Positions 1 to 12,154 are shown, counted from the stretch's first letter. The stretch is 64,000 bases of DNA from Herbiconiux sp. (GCF_004297105.1 NZ_SCVE01000007.1:62001-126000), one strand, 5' to 3'. Translations and numbers: made by a program. Notes: a model not told the origin generated them from the letters alone.

Positions 1-533
1 TCGGCAGCGGGGAGCGTGCATCCGGAGCTCACGGAGCCGGATGACCCGGGGGCGCCCGCGTTGGCGATGCCGTCGGTGAGGGCGCGCAGCTGAACGGCGT
101 CGGGTTCCACGAGCACCAGACGCGCGCCCTCCTGGGCGAAGGCCTCGACACCGGCCAGATGGTCGGCGTCGAGGTAGGCGTAGGGGTCGGAGAGCAGCAC
201 CGTGACACGGCCGCCCGCTGCATCGACGGCATCCTGGGCCTCGGCGAGGCTTCCGGCGGCCACGACGTCGACGCCCTGCTGGCGCAGAACCTCCGCCACC
301 GCGCGGCTGCCCGCGGGGGCGGCATTCTCGATCGAGTAGCGGTTGGCGTCGGTGGTGGCGGAGGTACCGAGCCCGATGGTCACCACGGCGGTGACCAGCG
401 CCACGACCACGACCACGATCCAGAACAGGCGCCGGCGCAGGGTGGTGCGCACCCGGGGCGTCTCGGTCTCGGCATCCGTCACCCCGGTCGTCGCCCGGGC
501 CGCGGCGGGTGCGGATGACGGCGCGGCGCTCAC
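1..533 (-). CDS. DUF4350 domain membrane protein, 3' end missing
   Basis: The reading frame starts with GTG at 533, overlapping the TGA stop of the DUF4129 gene (GTGA), and stays open to the window edge, so the C-terminus is missing. The visible 177 residues comprise a short polar N-terminus, one membrane segment at about residues 37-54 after an Arg-rich stretch, then a soluble domain with the 'YSIEN.APAGSRAVAEVLRQQG' type start typical of DUF4350 proteins. The family is of unknown biochemical function; in actinobacteria it lies with DUF4129 and MoxR-type genes and is thought to act at the membrane. Translational coupling with the next two genes indicates one operon. The family call is from pattern recognition only. 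Confidence 0.8.
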   Translation of the reverse strand, partial: MSAAPSSAPAAARATTGVTDAETETPRVRTTLRRRLFWIVVVVVALVTAVVTIGLGTSATTDANRYSIENAAPAGSRAVAEVLRQQGVDVVAAGSLAEAQDAVDAAGGRVTVLLSDPYAYLDADHLAGVEAFAQEGARLVLVEPDAVQLRALTDGIANAGAPGSSGSVSSGCTLPAA

Positions 534-1198
534 CGCACCACCAGCGTCTCGACGGCCTCGAGGGCGGCCGGGCGCTCGGACTGCACCCGCCGGTCGAGGG
601 CGGCGATGCCGTCGTAGCCCTCGCGGGTTCCCGCCTGGTCGAGGTAGCGCACACCGTCGAACCGGGCGGCTCCGGCAGCCAGCTCGGCCTGCAGGGCCGG
701 GAAGGCCCGACCGGCGCGGCGGGCGAAGTCCTGTGCCGTGGTGCCGGGCGCGGTGCTCAGGACGGTGCGCTCGGCGAGACCCCGGGCGAGCCCGCGGAAC
801 GCCTCCTGGATGGCGAGCGTGAAGTCGCCCGCGGCGGCCGCTCGCGCCGCAGCAGCGCGCAGCTCGTTCGCGGAGCGCGCGTCATCCTCACCGAACAGCG
901 CGCCGGCGGAGTACTGGCTCCGGCGGTTCAGCCGTGGCCGGCCGAAGACGAGGAACGCCACCAGCACGAGAATCACCACGATGATCACCACCACGAGGGG
1001 GATGAGGCCGCTGAAGCCCGATCCATCCGGCACGCGCAGGGAGGCGATCCAATCGCCGAACGCCTTCGAAGCCAGATCGAACCATGTCGGCCGCGCCTCC
1101 TGGTAGGCCGGCTTGCCGAGCTCTCCGAGCAGCAGGTCGCGCGCCGTGTCGGCGTCGGGGTCGACGGGGACGTCGGCCAGGAGGTGCAGGGGGATCAT
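530..1198 (-). CDS. DUF4129 domain-containing membrane protein
   Basis: This is a 222-residue protein. The ATG at 1198 overlaps the stop of the upstream membrane-protein gene by four bases (ATGA), which decides the start over a longer open frame. An N-terminal segment of about 60 residues precedes a single strongly hydrophobic helix at about residues 63-85 (PLVVVIIVVILVLVAFLVF). A cytoplasmic alanine-rich helical domain follows, rich in AAARAAAAGDF and REA/RGLA motifs, as in DUF4129. The function is unknown; the family often accompanies transglutaminase-like and MoxR systems. It is the middle gene of a three-gene, translationally coupled minus-strand operon. Confidence 0.85.
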   Translation of the reverse strand: MIPLHLLADVPVDPDADTARDLLLGELGKPAYQEARPTWFDLASKAFGDWIASLRVPDGSGFSGLIPLVVVIIVVILVLVAFLVFGRPRLNRRSQYSAGALFGEDDARSANELRAAAARAAAAGDFTLAIQEAFRGLARGLAERTVLSTAPGTTAQDFARRAGRAFPALQAELAAGAARFDGVRYLDQAGTREGYDGIAALDRRVQSERPAALEAVETLVVR

Positions 1199-2583
1199 CC
1201 GCGGGCCGTGGGGAGGTACGGGTCGGCCCAGACCTCCGAGCCGTCCTGCCGGGCCTCGACGAAGCGCTGAAGCTCGCTGTCGAGCCCTTCTTTGCGCATG
1301 CGGAGGTCGATGTAGATCACGGCCACGAGGGCGGCCTGCACCACCGAGGTGACCGCGGAGATCACGATCGTGAAGGCGAGGTAGACGATGTAGACGGCGA
1401 TGAAGGCGATGATGCCCGATCCGGAGCCGTTCGGGTCGACCACCGACGTCGCGATCGGCGCGAGGAAGGAGAACGGCGCCTGCAGGATCTGAGTGGCGAA
1501 GGTGAGGATCAGCCACACCAGCACGAGAACGCCGAGCGTGCGCCAGAAGTGGCCGGTGGTGAGCTGCCACGACCGGCGCATGGATGCGAATACACCGCGT
1601 CGTTCGAGCACGATCACCGAAGGGACGAGTGCCAGTTTGGTGCCGATCCAGAAGGCACCCACCACGAAGGCGAGCCCGAGCACCACCGACACGAGGATGG
1701 AGATCACGAGGCCGGCGCTGCCGAGCGCGGCACCCAGCGCGACGATTCCCACGATCACGGCGATAGCTGCGAGCAGGGCCAGCCCGATCAGGACGAGCCA
1801 GCCGGTGAGCGGGAGGATGCGCTTGAACGCGGCCTTCCAGAGCTCGCCGAGCTTGCGCTCCTCACCGAGGGTGGCCCGGGCCACCTCGATCACCAGCACG
1901 CCCTGCAGCAGGGCGGAGGCGAAGAGGGACAGCACGACGGGGATGAGGAGCGAGAGCAGGATGATCGCGTAGTTGCCGGCGGAGATGGCATCGGAGTCCG
2001 ACGACGAACTGGAGACCGAGCTCCAGCGCGAGAAGGCCCACACCACGGCTGCGCCGAGGAACAGGGCCGTCACGACGCCGACGATCACCTGGATGAGCAG
2101 CCCGCTGCCGAAGGTGGCCTTCGGGTTGCGGCGCAGCACCTGGAACGGCGCGCCCAGCAGGGTGCCGAAGCCGAGCGGCCGCAACGGGATGAGACCGGGC
2201 TTCGGCGGCGGCGCCCACCCGGTGGGGCCGTGCTGCGCACCGGGCTGTGCGTACTGCCAGGCGGGCTGCTGCGCGGGCGGCGGGGCGGTCTGCCACACCT
2301 GGGGCGGAACATACTGCCCGTACTGCGGGGGAGCCGGCGGAGCGTACTGGCCGTACTGCGGCTGCGGGGGAGCCGGCGGCGGGGCGTACTGGCCGTACTG
2401 CGGCTGTACAGGAGGAGATGAAGGTGGCGCGTACTGCCCGTACTGCGGCTGTGCGGGAGGAGACGCAGGTGGCGCGTACTGCCCGTACGGCGGCACAGGC
2501 GGCAGCGGAGGGGCAGGCGGCACAGCCGCCGCGGGCACGTCGTCGCCCGAGCCAGGTGCCGTCCAGGTGTCGTTATCGCTCAT
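1195..2583 (-). CDS. Proline/tyrosine-rich multi-pass membrane protein
   Basis: This is a 462-residue protein. The start at 2583 is chosen because AGGA lies about seven bases upstream. Residues up to about 140 are low-complexity, with five degenerate copies of YGQY[AV]PP spaced by Pro-rich linkers. The rest has about seven hydrophobic helices in the pattern of the glycerophosphoryl diester phosphodiesterase membrane-domain family (an 'integral membrane, FGTLLGAPFQVLRRNP' start and a 'RRSWQLTTGHFWRTLG' loop). No phosphodiesterase catalytic domain is present, so an enzyme function should not be assumed. It is the first gene of the minus-strand operon and divergent from mtrA across a 206-bp spacer. 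Confidence 0.75.
   Translation of the reverse strand: MSDNDTWTAPGSGDDVPAAAVPPAPPLPPVPPYGQYAPPASPPAQPQYGQYAPPSSPPVQPQYGQYAPPPAPPQPQYGQYAPPAPPQYGQYVPPQVWQTAPPPAQQPAWQYAQPGAQHGPTGWAPPPKPGLIPLRPLGFGTLLGAPFQVLRRNPKATFGSGLLIQVIVGVVTALFLGAAVVWAFSRWSSVSSSSSDSDAISAGNYAIILLSLLIPVVLSLFASALLQGVLVIEVARATLGEERKLGELWKAAFKRILPLTGWLVLIGLALLAAIAVIVGIVALGAALGSAGLVISILVSVVLGLAFVVGAFWIGTKLALVPSVIVLERRGVFASMRRSWQLTTGHFWRTLGVLVLVWLILTFATQILQAPFSFLAPIATSVVDPNGSGSGIIAFIAVYIVYLAFTIVISAVTSVVQAALVAVIYIDLRMRKEGLDSELQRFVEARQDGSEVWADPYLPTARG
2311..2492. repeat. Degenerate coding repeat (YGQYAPP units)
   Basis: The plus strand shows repeated GTACTGCCCGTACTG-like words separated by Pro-rich spacer codons. On the minus strand they encode five YGQY[AV]PP units in the N-terminus of the multi-pass membrane protein. 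Units are of unequal length (about 30-45 bp), so this is an expanded low-complexity segment and not an exact satellite. Confidence 0.8.
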
Positions 2584-2789
2584 CGGTGGTCCTAACACTC
2601 CGCGCCGGTCCCCGACCCGCCTCGTCCGTCCTCGACCATGCTTTCACACTCGTTGAGACTTTTCTCGGCAAGTGTCGAGAAGCCTGCTGGTGCGCTCGAC
2701 TACTCTTGTCGCAACCCAGCCTGAATCGGGGAACACGCGGTGCCCACCCTCACCGCCGTCCCCCGGATGACGCGAAAGAATCAGCAGAC

Positions 2790-3467
2790 ATGGACCCTCG
2801 CATTCTCGTGGTCGACGACGACACGGCTCTTGCGGAGATGATCGGCATCGTCCTGCGCGCGGAGGGCTTCGATCCGGTGTTCTGCGCCGACGGCGGAGAA
2901 GCGCTCGCCGCCTTCCGCGAGTCGCGCCCCGACCTGGTGCTGCTCGACGTCATGCTGCCCGGCATCGACGGCATCGAGGTGTGCGGCCAGATCCGCGCCG
3001 AATCGGGCACTCCCATCATCATGCTCACCGCGCGCACCGACACCTCAGACGTCGTGAAAGGCCTCGAATCGGGCGCCGACGACTACGTGGTGAAGCCGTT
3101 CAACCCGAAAGAGCTCGTGGCCCGCATCCGCACCCGGCTGCGTCCCACTCCCGAGTCGACGCCCGAGACCCTGCAGATCGGCGACCTGCACCTCGACGTG
3201 GCCGGCCACGAGGTCAAGCGCGGCGACGAGCGCATCAACCTCACCCCCCTCGAGTTCGATCTGCTGCTCGCCCTGGCCACGAAGCCGCAGCAGGTGTTCA
3301 CCCGCGAGATGCTGCTGGAGCAGGTCTGGGGCTACCACTACAAGGCCGACACGCGTCTCGTGAACGTGCATGTGCAGCGCCTGCGCGCGAAGGTCGAAGA
3401 AGACCCCGACAACCCCACCATCGTCATGACGGTTCGGGGCGTCGGCTACCGCGCGGGGAACGCGTGA
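2790..3467 (+). CDS. mtrA: Response regulator MtrA
   Basis: This 225-residue OmpR-class response regulator has a receiver domain (residues 3-115) with the acidic pair D9/D10, phosphoacceptor D53, T80 and K102. A winged-helix DNA-binding domain follows, containing 'LTPLEFDLL' and the recognition-helix stretch 'TRLVNVHVQRLRAKVEEDP'. The protein reads almost colinearly with mycobacterial MtrA, which controls cell-envelope and division genes and oriC-linked processes. The gene lies eight bases upstream of mtrB, so the pair is an operon. The Shine-Dalgarno sequence (GAAAG) is weak, but the start matches family length. Confidence 0.97.
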   Translation: MDPRILVVDDDTALAEMIGIVLRAEGFDPVFCADGGEALAAFRESRPDLVLLDVMLPGIDGIEVCGQIRAESGTPIIMLTARTDTSDVVKGLESGADDYVVKPFNPKELVARIRTRLRPTPESTPETLQIGDLHLDVAGHEVKRGDERINLTPLEFDLLLALATKPQQVFTREMLLEQVWGYHYKADTRLVNVHVQRLRAKVEEDPDNPTIVMTVRGVGYRAGNA

Positions 3468-3474
3468 CCCTCTG

Positions 3475-5205
3475 ATGAGCGCCACGGGTGCGCGCAGGAG
3501 CCGCCTCGGCCCCACGGTGCTCCGCAACTGGCGGGCCTGGCCGCGTCAGCTGGCGCGCCTGTGGCGGCGTTCGCTGCAGTTCCGCACCATCGTCATCACG
3601 GTCACCCTCTCGGCCATCGCCGTGGTGGCCACCGGAACCTACATGTCGATCTCCATCGGCAACGACCTGTTCCAGTCGAGGCTCAATCAGGTGCTCGTCG
3701 AGTCGAAGAACGCCACGAATGCCGCGCAGACCATCTTCGACTCCGCGGATGCCTCGGGCGAGGCCTCCACCATCTCCCTCTTGAACTCCGCCAAGTCGGC
3801 CATCATCGCCTCCTCGTCGAGCCGACTCATCGCGCTGTACGCGACACCGGGCCAGACCTCCAGTTCGACCACCGTGCTCTCGTTCGCGAGTCCCGAGCTG
3901 CCGGGCGTGATCTCCACCGACCTGCGCGATCAGGTGGCGGCGGGCGGCGATTCGGCCCAGCAGTACTGGCAGTCGGTGTCGTTGCCGAGCGAGTCGGGCG
4001 GCAGCGATCCGGGCATCATCGTCGGCTCACCGCTCACCATCCCGGGCGCCGGCCGGTTCGAGCTCTACATCGGCTACAACCTCTCCGAGGCCGAGCAGAC
4101 CCTCGTGTTCGTGCAGCAGACCCTGTGGCTCGGCGGGCTCGCGCTCGTGGTGCTCATCGGTCTGGTGGCCGGGGTGATCGTGCGGCTCGTGGTGAAACCC
4201 ATTCGCGTGGCCGCCGACACCAGCGAGAAGCTCGCCGCGGGCCAGCTCGAGGTGCGCATCCCCGAACGCGGCGAAGACGTGATCTCCACCCTCGCCCGCT
4301 CGTTCAACGGCATGGCCGACAGCATGCAGTCGCAGATCACGCAGCTGGCCGACCTCTCGCTCGTGCAGCAGCGATTCGTGTCGGATGTCTCGCACGAACT
4401 GCGCACCCCGCTCACCACCATCCGGCTCGCCGGCGACGTGCTCTACGACCAGCGCGACACCTTCCCGCCCGCCACCGGCCGCACGGCGGAGCTGCTGCAC
4501 ACGCAGACCGAGCGATTCGAGGTGCTGCTCTCCGACCTGCTCGAGATCAGCCGGTTCGACGCCGGATCCGCCTCGCTCGACACCGAGCCCACCAACCTGG
4601 TGCGGCTCGCCGAAGACGCCATCGAGCAGATGGAGTCGCTCGCCGAGCAGGCGGGCTCCGATCTGCGGCTGGTGGCACCGGGCGGCTATTTCGAGGCCGA
4701 GGCGGATGGCCGCCGCATCCGCCGCATCGTGCGCAACCTGCTCGGCAACGCGATCGAGCACGGCGAGGGCAGGCCCATCGTGGTGAGCGTCGACAGCGAT
4801 GCGCGCGCGGTGGCGCTCTCGGTGCGCGACTACGGCAGCGGTATGAGCGAGGCGGAGTCGGAGCGGGTGTTCGACCGGTTCTGGCGCGCCGATCCCTCGC
4901 GCAAGCGCACCATCGGCGGCACGGGGCTCGGCCTCGCCATCTCGCTCGAAGACGCCACCCTCCACGGCGGCGCCCTCGAGGTGTGGTCGGCTCCCGGCGC
5001 CGGCAGTTGCTTCCGGCTCACGCTGCCCCGGGTGCAGGGCAGGCCCCTCGAGAGCTCGCCGCTGCCGCTCGAACCGGCAGATGCCTACGGCGAGGCGCCC
5101 GCGGTGGCCGCGCTCCGTCAACCCGGCACGCACACACAGCCCACCGGCCTCGCGGTCGAGGGCTCCCCGCGCGCCGTCAGCAGGGAAGGACGAGCGGATG
5201 CGTAG
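3475..5205 (+). CDS. mtrB: Sensor histidine kinase MtrB
   Basis: This 576-residue membrane sensor kinase has a first transmembrane helix at about residues 37-58, an extracellular sensor region to about 215, a second helix at about 218-240, then HAMP. The H-box is 'SDVSHELRTPLTT' with phosphorylatable H307. An ATPase domain follows with N-box 'NLLGNAIEHG', 'DYGSGM', 'FDRFWRADPSRKR' and 'GGTGLGL'. It is the cognate kinase of MtrA. The C-terminal tail of about 60 residues beyond the kinase core is Pro/Ala-rich. The last eight bases overlap the start of lpqB, giving the classical mtrA-mtrB-lpqB operon. Confidence 0.97.
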   Translation: MSATGARRSRLGPTVLRNWRAWPRQLARLWRRSLQFRTIVITVTLSAIAVVATGTYMSISIGNDLFQSRLNQVLVESKNATNAAQTIFDSADASGEASTISLLNSAKSAIIASSSSRLIALYATPGQTSSSTTVLSFASPELPGVISTDLRDQVAAGGDSAQQYWQSVSLPSESGGSDPGIIVGSPLTIPGAGRFELYIGYNLSEAEQTLVFVQQTLWLGGLALVVLIGLVAGVIVRLVVKPIRVAADTSEKLAAGQLEVRIPERGEDVISTLARSFNGMADSMQSQITQLADLSLVQQRFVSDVSHELRTPLTTIRLAGDVLYDQRDTFPPATGRTAELLHTQTERFEVLLSDLLEISRFDAGSASLDTEPTNLVRLAEDAIEQMESLAEQAGSDLRLVAPGGYFEAEADGRRIRRIVRNLLGNAIEHGEGRPIVVSVDSDARAVALSVRDYGSGMSEAESERVFDRFWRADPSRKRTIGGTGLGLAISLEDATLHGGALEVWSAPGAGSCFRLTLPRVQGRPLESSPLPLEPADAYGEAPAVAALRQPGTHTQPTGLAVEGSPRAVSREGRADA

Positions 5206-6889
5206 CCCCCGTCGTTGGAACCGCGTCGCTCTCGCCGCCCTGGGTGCCGTCGTGCTCGTGCTCGTCACGGCCTGCAGCGGCATCCCGCGCACCGGCCCGG
5301 TGCAGGAGGGCGACGCCATCGGCACCGCCGACGACATCGACGTGATCTTCCTGGCGGCGGGCCCCACGGTCGGCGCGTCGCAGCAGGAGATCCTTAACGG
5401 CTTCATCCAGGCCGCGAAGAGCCCGCAGGACGACTACGCCATCGCCCGCCAGTATCTCGAGAAGTCGGCCGCCGACTCCTGGAAGCCGAACGCCGGCACC
5501 ACGGTCGACATGGGCACCCGCCCCACCACCGCCGTGACCGACACCACACTCCAGATGTCGATCACCCCGGTGGCCGACGTGGATTCCAACGGGTCCTACC
5601 TCGAGAGCCCGTCGAGCGCCCCCACCACGCTGCAGTTCGGCTTCACCCAGGTCGACGGCGAGTGGCGCATCAACCAGCTCGCCGATGGCATCGTGATCGA
5701 AGACCTCTTCTTCGACCAGGTGTTCAGCCCGCACTCCCTCTACTTCTACGACCCGACCTTCACGTACCTCGTGCCCGACCTGAGATGGTTCCCCACCTCG
5801 ACGGCGGTGGGCACCCGGGTCGTGAAGGCACTCCTGGCCGGGCCATCCGCGTGGTTGGGCGATGGTGCCGTGGTCACGGCGTTCCCCGACGGCACCCAGA
5901 CACCGGCCGTGGTCACCACCGGCGGGCAGGCGAGGGTGGAGCTCTCGAGCAACGTGCTGCAGGCCGACACCACCGATCTGCAGCGCATGCAGTACCAGTT
6001 GAGCGAGAGCCTCAAAGACCTGGCGTCGGCCTCGAACGTGGCCATCTCGGTCGACCAGAACATCGTGCAGATCCCTGCCAACTCCGTGAAGCAGCCCGAC
6101 GCGGCTCCTCGGGTGAACGCGCAGCCGCTCGTGCAGCGCGACGGGTCGGTCGGCTACCTCTCCGGATCGGGCGTCACCTCGATCGCCGGCATCACCGACT
6201 CCGTCGACGCGCTGCAGCCCGACGCGGTGTCGTACTCGGCCACAGCGGGAACCGCGGCGGTGAGATCGACGGCCGGAGGCGTGTACGCGGTGCGCGCCGG
6301 AGCCTCGTCCGGGGTTCTGCTCGATCCCCGCGACGGGCTCGTCGACCCGGCCGTCGATCCGTTCGGCTATGTGTGGAGCGTGCCGGCGGATGCTCCCACC
6401 GCACTCACGGCCTACGCGCGCGACGGCAGCGCGGTGCAGATCCCCACCAGCTGGGACGGCGCAACCGGTATCACCTCGCTCGAGATCTCCCGCGACGGCA
6501 CGCGCGCCCTCGCCTTCCTCACGGTGGGCGACCTCCCGAAGCTCGTGGTGGCCGCCGTGATCCGCTCGCCCGACGGGGTTCCGCAGCGGCTCGGGCAGCC
6601 GGTGGAGCTCTCCACCGCCGCGGGCACTCCGGTCGACGCCACCTGGGTCGACCAGCTCTCCGTGGCCTCGGTCACCCGGCTGGCCTCGGGGGAGAGCCGC
6701 GCGGTGCTGCAGCAGATCGGTGGGCGCAGCCGCCCGCTGGGGTCGCCTCCGGATGCCGTGTCGATGGCGGGTGGCAACGACGCCGACGGACTGCGGGTGC
6801 TGTCATCCGATGGCAGCCTGCTGCAGCAGCGGGGGAGTGCCTGGCAGGCGACGGTCTCGGGGATCACGCGGCTCGGGGTTCAGAACTAG
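5198..6889 (+). CDS. lpqB: Lipoprotein LpqB
   Basis: This 563-residue secreted lipoprotein starts at ATG 5198, preceded by AAGGA and overlapping mtrB by eight bases. A signal peptide is followed by the lipobox LVTAC with lipidated Cys26 and 'SGIPRTGPV', as in mycobacterial LpqB. The middle part has the GerMN fold ('FSPHSLYFYDPTFTYLVPD', 'TRVVKALLAGPS') and the C-terminal half resembles the LpqB beta-propeller domain. LpqB modulates MtrAB signalling from the outer face of the membrane. A longer frame starting at 5081 lies inside mtrB and lacks a signal peptide, so it was not used. Confidence 0.96.
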   Translation: MRSPRRWNRVALAALGAVVLVLVTACSGIPRTGPVQEGDAIGTADDIDVIFLAAGPTVGASQQEILNGFIQAAKSPQDDYAIARQYLEKSAADSWKPNAGTTVDMGTRPTTAVTDTTLQMSITPVADVDSNGSYLESPSSAPTTLQFGFTQVDGEWRINQLADGIVIEDLFFDQVFSPHSLYFYDPTFTYLVPDLRWFPTSTAVGTRVVKALLAGPSAWLGDGAVVTAFPDGTQTPAVVTTGGQARVELSSNVLQADTTDLQRMQYQLSESLKDLASASNVAISVDQNIVQIPANSVKQPDAAPRVNAQPLVQRDGSVGYLSGSGVTSIAGITDSVDALQPDAVSYSATAGTAAVRSTAGGVYAVRAGASSGVLLDPRDGLVDPAVDPFGYVWSVPADAPTALTAYARDGSAVQIPTSWDGATGITSLEISRDGTRALAFLTVGDLPKLVVAAVIRSPDGVPQRLGQPVELSTAAGTPVDATWVDQLSVASVTRLASGESRAVLQQIGGRSRPLGSPPDAVSMAGGNDADGLRVLSSDGSLLQQRGSAWQATVSGITRLGVQN

Positions 6890-6988
6890 GGCGTCCCTCT
6901 TCTCCTGCACATCCAAGGGCCTGGCAGATCCGTCCCCTGATTCCGCCGTCGTGGCCTGCCGTGCGGGCGCGCCGCCGAGCATGGAGGA

Positions 6989-7702
6989 GTGAATCGCACC
7001 CTTCGTCTGGTCTCGCCCCTCGTCGCCTCCGTGCTCGGCGACGCGGCCGCTGTGCTGGCGCCGGTGAGCTGCGCCGGATGCGGGCGGGCCGACCGCGCCC
7101 TCTGCGACGCGTGCCGGGTTCAGCTCGCAGTGCGTCCGCGCACGGTGTGGCTGAGTGCGGATGAGGCGCTCGAGCCGCGAGGAGCGCTCGCCGTCGCCGT
7201 CTCGCTGAGCTACGAGGGCGTCGCCGCGCGGGTGCTCGGCGCCGTGAAGGAGCACGGCCGAACGGATGCCCTGCCCGCGCTCGCTCCGGCGATGCGTTCG
7301 GCGCTCCTCAGAGCAGAGGCGCTGTGCGACGGCCGCCGCGGGCCGCCACTGTTGGCCCCCGTTCCCTCGGCGAGGCGCGCCGTGAACCGGCGGGGGTTCC
7401 GGCCGGTCGACGTGCTCATCCGTCGGTCGGGTCGCACGGCTCGGCGCCGTCCGCTGCTCGGTCTCGTGCGCGAGACCGACGATCAGGCCGGGCTCGATGT
7501 CGCCGCGAGGCAGGCCAACCTGCGGGGTGCCATGCGCGCATCCGGGGCCGTCGACCGCAGAGACGTCGTGCTCGTCGACGACGTGCTCACCACCGGGGCG
7601 ACCCTGATCGAGGCCCGGCGCGCCGTGATCGAGGGCGGCGGCCGGGTCGTCGCTGCGGCGTGTCTGGCATACACAGCCAAACGAAAGGTGACCGGCAGGT
7701 AA
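6989..7702 (+). CDS. ComF family phosphoribosyltransferase-like protein
   Basis: This 237-residue ComF-family protein has four zinc-ligand cysteines (C28, C31, C39, C42) in an N-terminal knuckle. A type I phosphoribosyltransferase domain follows with the PRPP-binding motif VVLVDDVLTTGATL at about residues 191-204. ComF proteins act in DNA uptake in competent bacteria, but in most actinobacteria the role is unproven. The start is GTG 6989; a GGAGG at 6983-6987 is too close to be an ideal Shine-Dalgarno, and GTG 7031 is an alternative. It lies between lpqB and hpf, as in mycobacteria (Rv3242c). Confidence 0.9.
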   Translation: MNRTLRLVSPLVASVLGDAAAVLAPVSCAGCGRADRALCDACRVQLAVRPRTVWLSADEALEPRGALAVAVSLSYEGVAARVLGAVKEHGRTDALPALAPAMRSALLRAEALCDGRRGPPLLAPVPSARRAVNRRGFRPVDVLIRRSGRTARRRPLLGLVRETDDQAGLDVAARQANLRGAMRASGAVDRRDVVLVDDVLTTGATLIEARRAVIEGGGRVVAAACLAYTAKRKVTGR

Positions 7703-7810
7703 TTGGTCGGTGACACTTCGGGGCGCCCGTACTAGCGTGAGCAGAACAAGGACGCGAATGATCCCGACCTTGTCGGATCTGCGTCATCCACATATGGCTA
7801 GGAGGTCTCC
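7703..7810 (+). promoter_or_regulatory. hpf upstream region with candidate promoter
   Basis: A candidate -35 GTGACA (7710-7715) and -10 TAGCGT (7733-7738) are separated by 17 bp, followed by a leader of about 65 bases. The leader ends in an unusually strong ribosome-binding site, TAGGAGGT, just before the ATG at 7811. The strong site fits an abundant stationary-phase protein. The promoter call is weak because both hexamers deviate from consensus. Confidence 0.35.
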
Positions 7811-8521
7811 ATGGAAGTCAACATCACTGGAAGAAACCTAGGGATCACTGATCGTTTCCGCGAGTACGCGGGCGAGAAAGCGGAGAAAGTAGCCCATCTG
7901 GCCGACAAGGCGCTCGCCCTCGAGATCAAGGTGAGTCGTCATAATTCCGCGAGCGGCGTGCAGAGCGGTGACGATCGGGTGGAACTGACCCTGATCGGCC
8001 CGGGCCCCCTCGTGCGGGCCGAGAGTGCGGCCTCCGACAAGTACGCGGCCTTCGACATGGCGCTCGCGAAGCTGATGCAGCGTGTGCGCCGTGCGAAAGA
8101 CCGCAAGAAGGTGCATCGCGGCCAGCATCGGCCGGTGTCGCTGCACGAGGCGAGCACCGGCGGCTTCAGCATCGTCGATGTGGAGCCGGCAGGCCCGGAG
8201 GCGCTCTCGGGTGCGCCCCGAGTCGCGGCAGTGGATCCCGATACCGCTGCGAGCCCCGAGGGGGAGGCCGACGACGAAGCGTACTGCCCCGTCGTCATCC
8301 GTAAGAAGGTGTTCGGAGCCACCCCCATGACCCTCGACGATGCCATGTACCACATGGAACTCGTGGGGCACGACTTCTATCTGTTCATCGATTCGGAGTC
8401 CGGCCGCCCCAGCGTGGTCTACCGGCGCAAGGGCTGGGACTACGGCGTGATCAGCCTCGACGAGAACGCCGCGGCGTTCGCCGAATTGGAGAACGTCACG
8501 GTCGGAGCAGCCTCCCGCTGA
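7811..8521 (+). CDS. hpf: Long-form ribosome hibernation promoting factor
   Basis: This 236-residue HPF/RaiA-type protein has an N-terminal S30AE domain (about residues 1-105, beginning 'MEVNITGRNLGITDRFREY'), an acidic linker to about 170, and a C-terminal dimerisation domain starting 'CPVVIRKKVFGATPMT'. Long HPF binds the 30S subunit and drives 100S ribosome dimers in stationary phase. Length and domain order are normal for actinobacteria. A strong TAGGAGGT ribosome-binding site precedes the ATG. The position before secA is conserved (Rv3241c). Confidence 0.95.
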   Translation: MEVNITGRNLGITDRFREYAGEKAEKVAHLADKALALEIKVSRHNSASGVQSGDDRVELTLIGPGPLVRAESAASDKYAAFDMALAKLMQRVRRAKDRKKVHRGQHRPVSLHEASTGGFSIVDVEPAGPEALSGAPRVAAVDPDTAASPEGEADDEAYCPVVIRKKVFGATPMTLDDAMYHMELVGHDFYLFIDSESGRPSVVYRRKGWDYGVISLDENAAAFAELENVTVGAASR

Positions 8522-8604
8522 GGCGCGCGGCCGACGAGGAGGCCACGGAGCCGCATCCGGTGCGATCGCAGCGAATGCGCTGCCGACGCTCAGGCGCGAG
8601 CAAC

Positions 8605-8610
8605 TAGTAT
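8605..8610 (+). promoter_or_regulatory. Candidate secA -10 element
   Basis: TAGTAT is a good match to the -10 consensus, 51 bases before the GTG start of secA. No convincing -35 lies 17 bases upstream, so the assignment is tentative. Confidence 0.4.
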
Positions 8611-8661
8611 GGCTTGTGCTTGCGCGGGTAGCGCAGCGCCGATTGCAGTGGGAGAAGCTCC

Positions 8662-11562
<2,901 letters not shown>

Positions 11563-11654
11563 CCGCGGCCACAGTCGTTTCGTCGGTCGTGGCGCCCTGC
11601 GGCTGCGCGCCCTCCTGAGGGGCGGCCCGCCGGCGTGATGAGGGGCGGATCACG

Positions 11655-12086
11655 TCACAGCACGTGAACTGCGCTCGCACGCCAGCGGCTCTCGAGCCGC
11701 TCGAGCCTGATGGCGACCGCGCGGGAACGCGCTCGCCCGTGCACGATCACGACCGCCTCGACCACGCCCGGCGTGGGCTCGCACATGACCGTCGACCCCA
11801 TCGTGAAGGTGAGCCGGCCGGGGGACTCACCCCTCGCCGCGCGCGCCCGCGCGGAGATGACGACGCGCTTCAGCAGGTGGGTGTAGACGTCGCTCGACAG
11901 CCACCGCGCGATCTGGTCGATCTCGCGGGTGCCCGCGAGGATCTCCACCACGCAGCGAGCCAGGTTCATCGCGAGCGCCCTCGCCTCCCCGGGGCCGGTA
12001 GAAGGCACAGGATCGTCGGGAGGTTCGCGCTCGATCGCGGTGGGTGACAGGGCACTCGGCGCCGGCACGGCGAGAGACGTGATCAT
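11655..12086 (-). CDS. Rv3235-like protein (DUF6459)
   Basis: This 143-residue protein has a Pro-rich N-terminus (to about residue 30) followed by a compact domain. The domain has a helix 'ALAMNLARCVVEILAGTREIDQIARWL', then strands ending in 'VVEAVVIVHGRARSRAVAIRLERLESRW.A'. This matches the Rv3235/DUF6459 family found just downstream of secA in many actinobacteria. The function is unknown. ATG 12086 is preceded by AAGGAG. It is convergent with secA. Confidence 0.8.
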   Translation of the reverse strand: MITSLAVPAPSALSPTAIEREPPDDPVPSTGPGEARALAMNLARCVVEILAGTREIDQIARWLSSDVYTHLLKRVVISARARAARGESPGRLTFTMGSTVMCEPTPGVVEAVVIVHGRARSRAVAIRLERLESRWRASAVHVL

Positions 12087-12137
12087 GGAGCTCCTTCGGT
12101 GGACGCGAGCGCATGCCGTAACACAACCCGACGTCGA

Positions 12138-12154
12138 TAAGTAAGCATTGCTCA
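12138..12154. promoter_or_regulatory. TGAGTA-N5-TACTCA-type dyad (variant)
   Basis: TAAGTA-N5-TGCTCA matches the exact dyad at 17631-17647 at five of six positions in each arm. It lies upstream of the Rv3235-like gene (minus strand) and of the candidate structured RNA (plus strand). The call is made by comparison with the other sites in this window. Confidence 0.45.

Noticed and set aside
3561..5345. A 594-codon frame overlapping mtrB in +2 phase
   Set aside because: Arg/Ala/His-rich shadow; MtrB's kinase motifs are all in the other frame.
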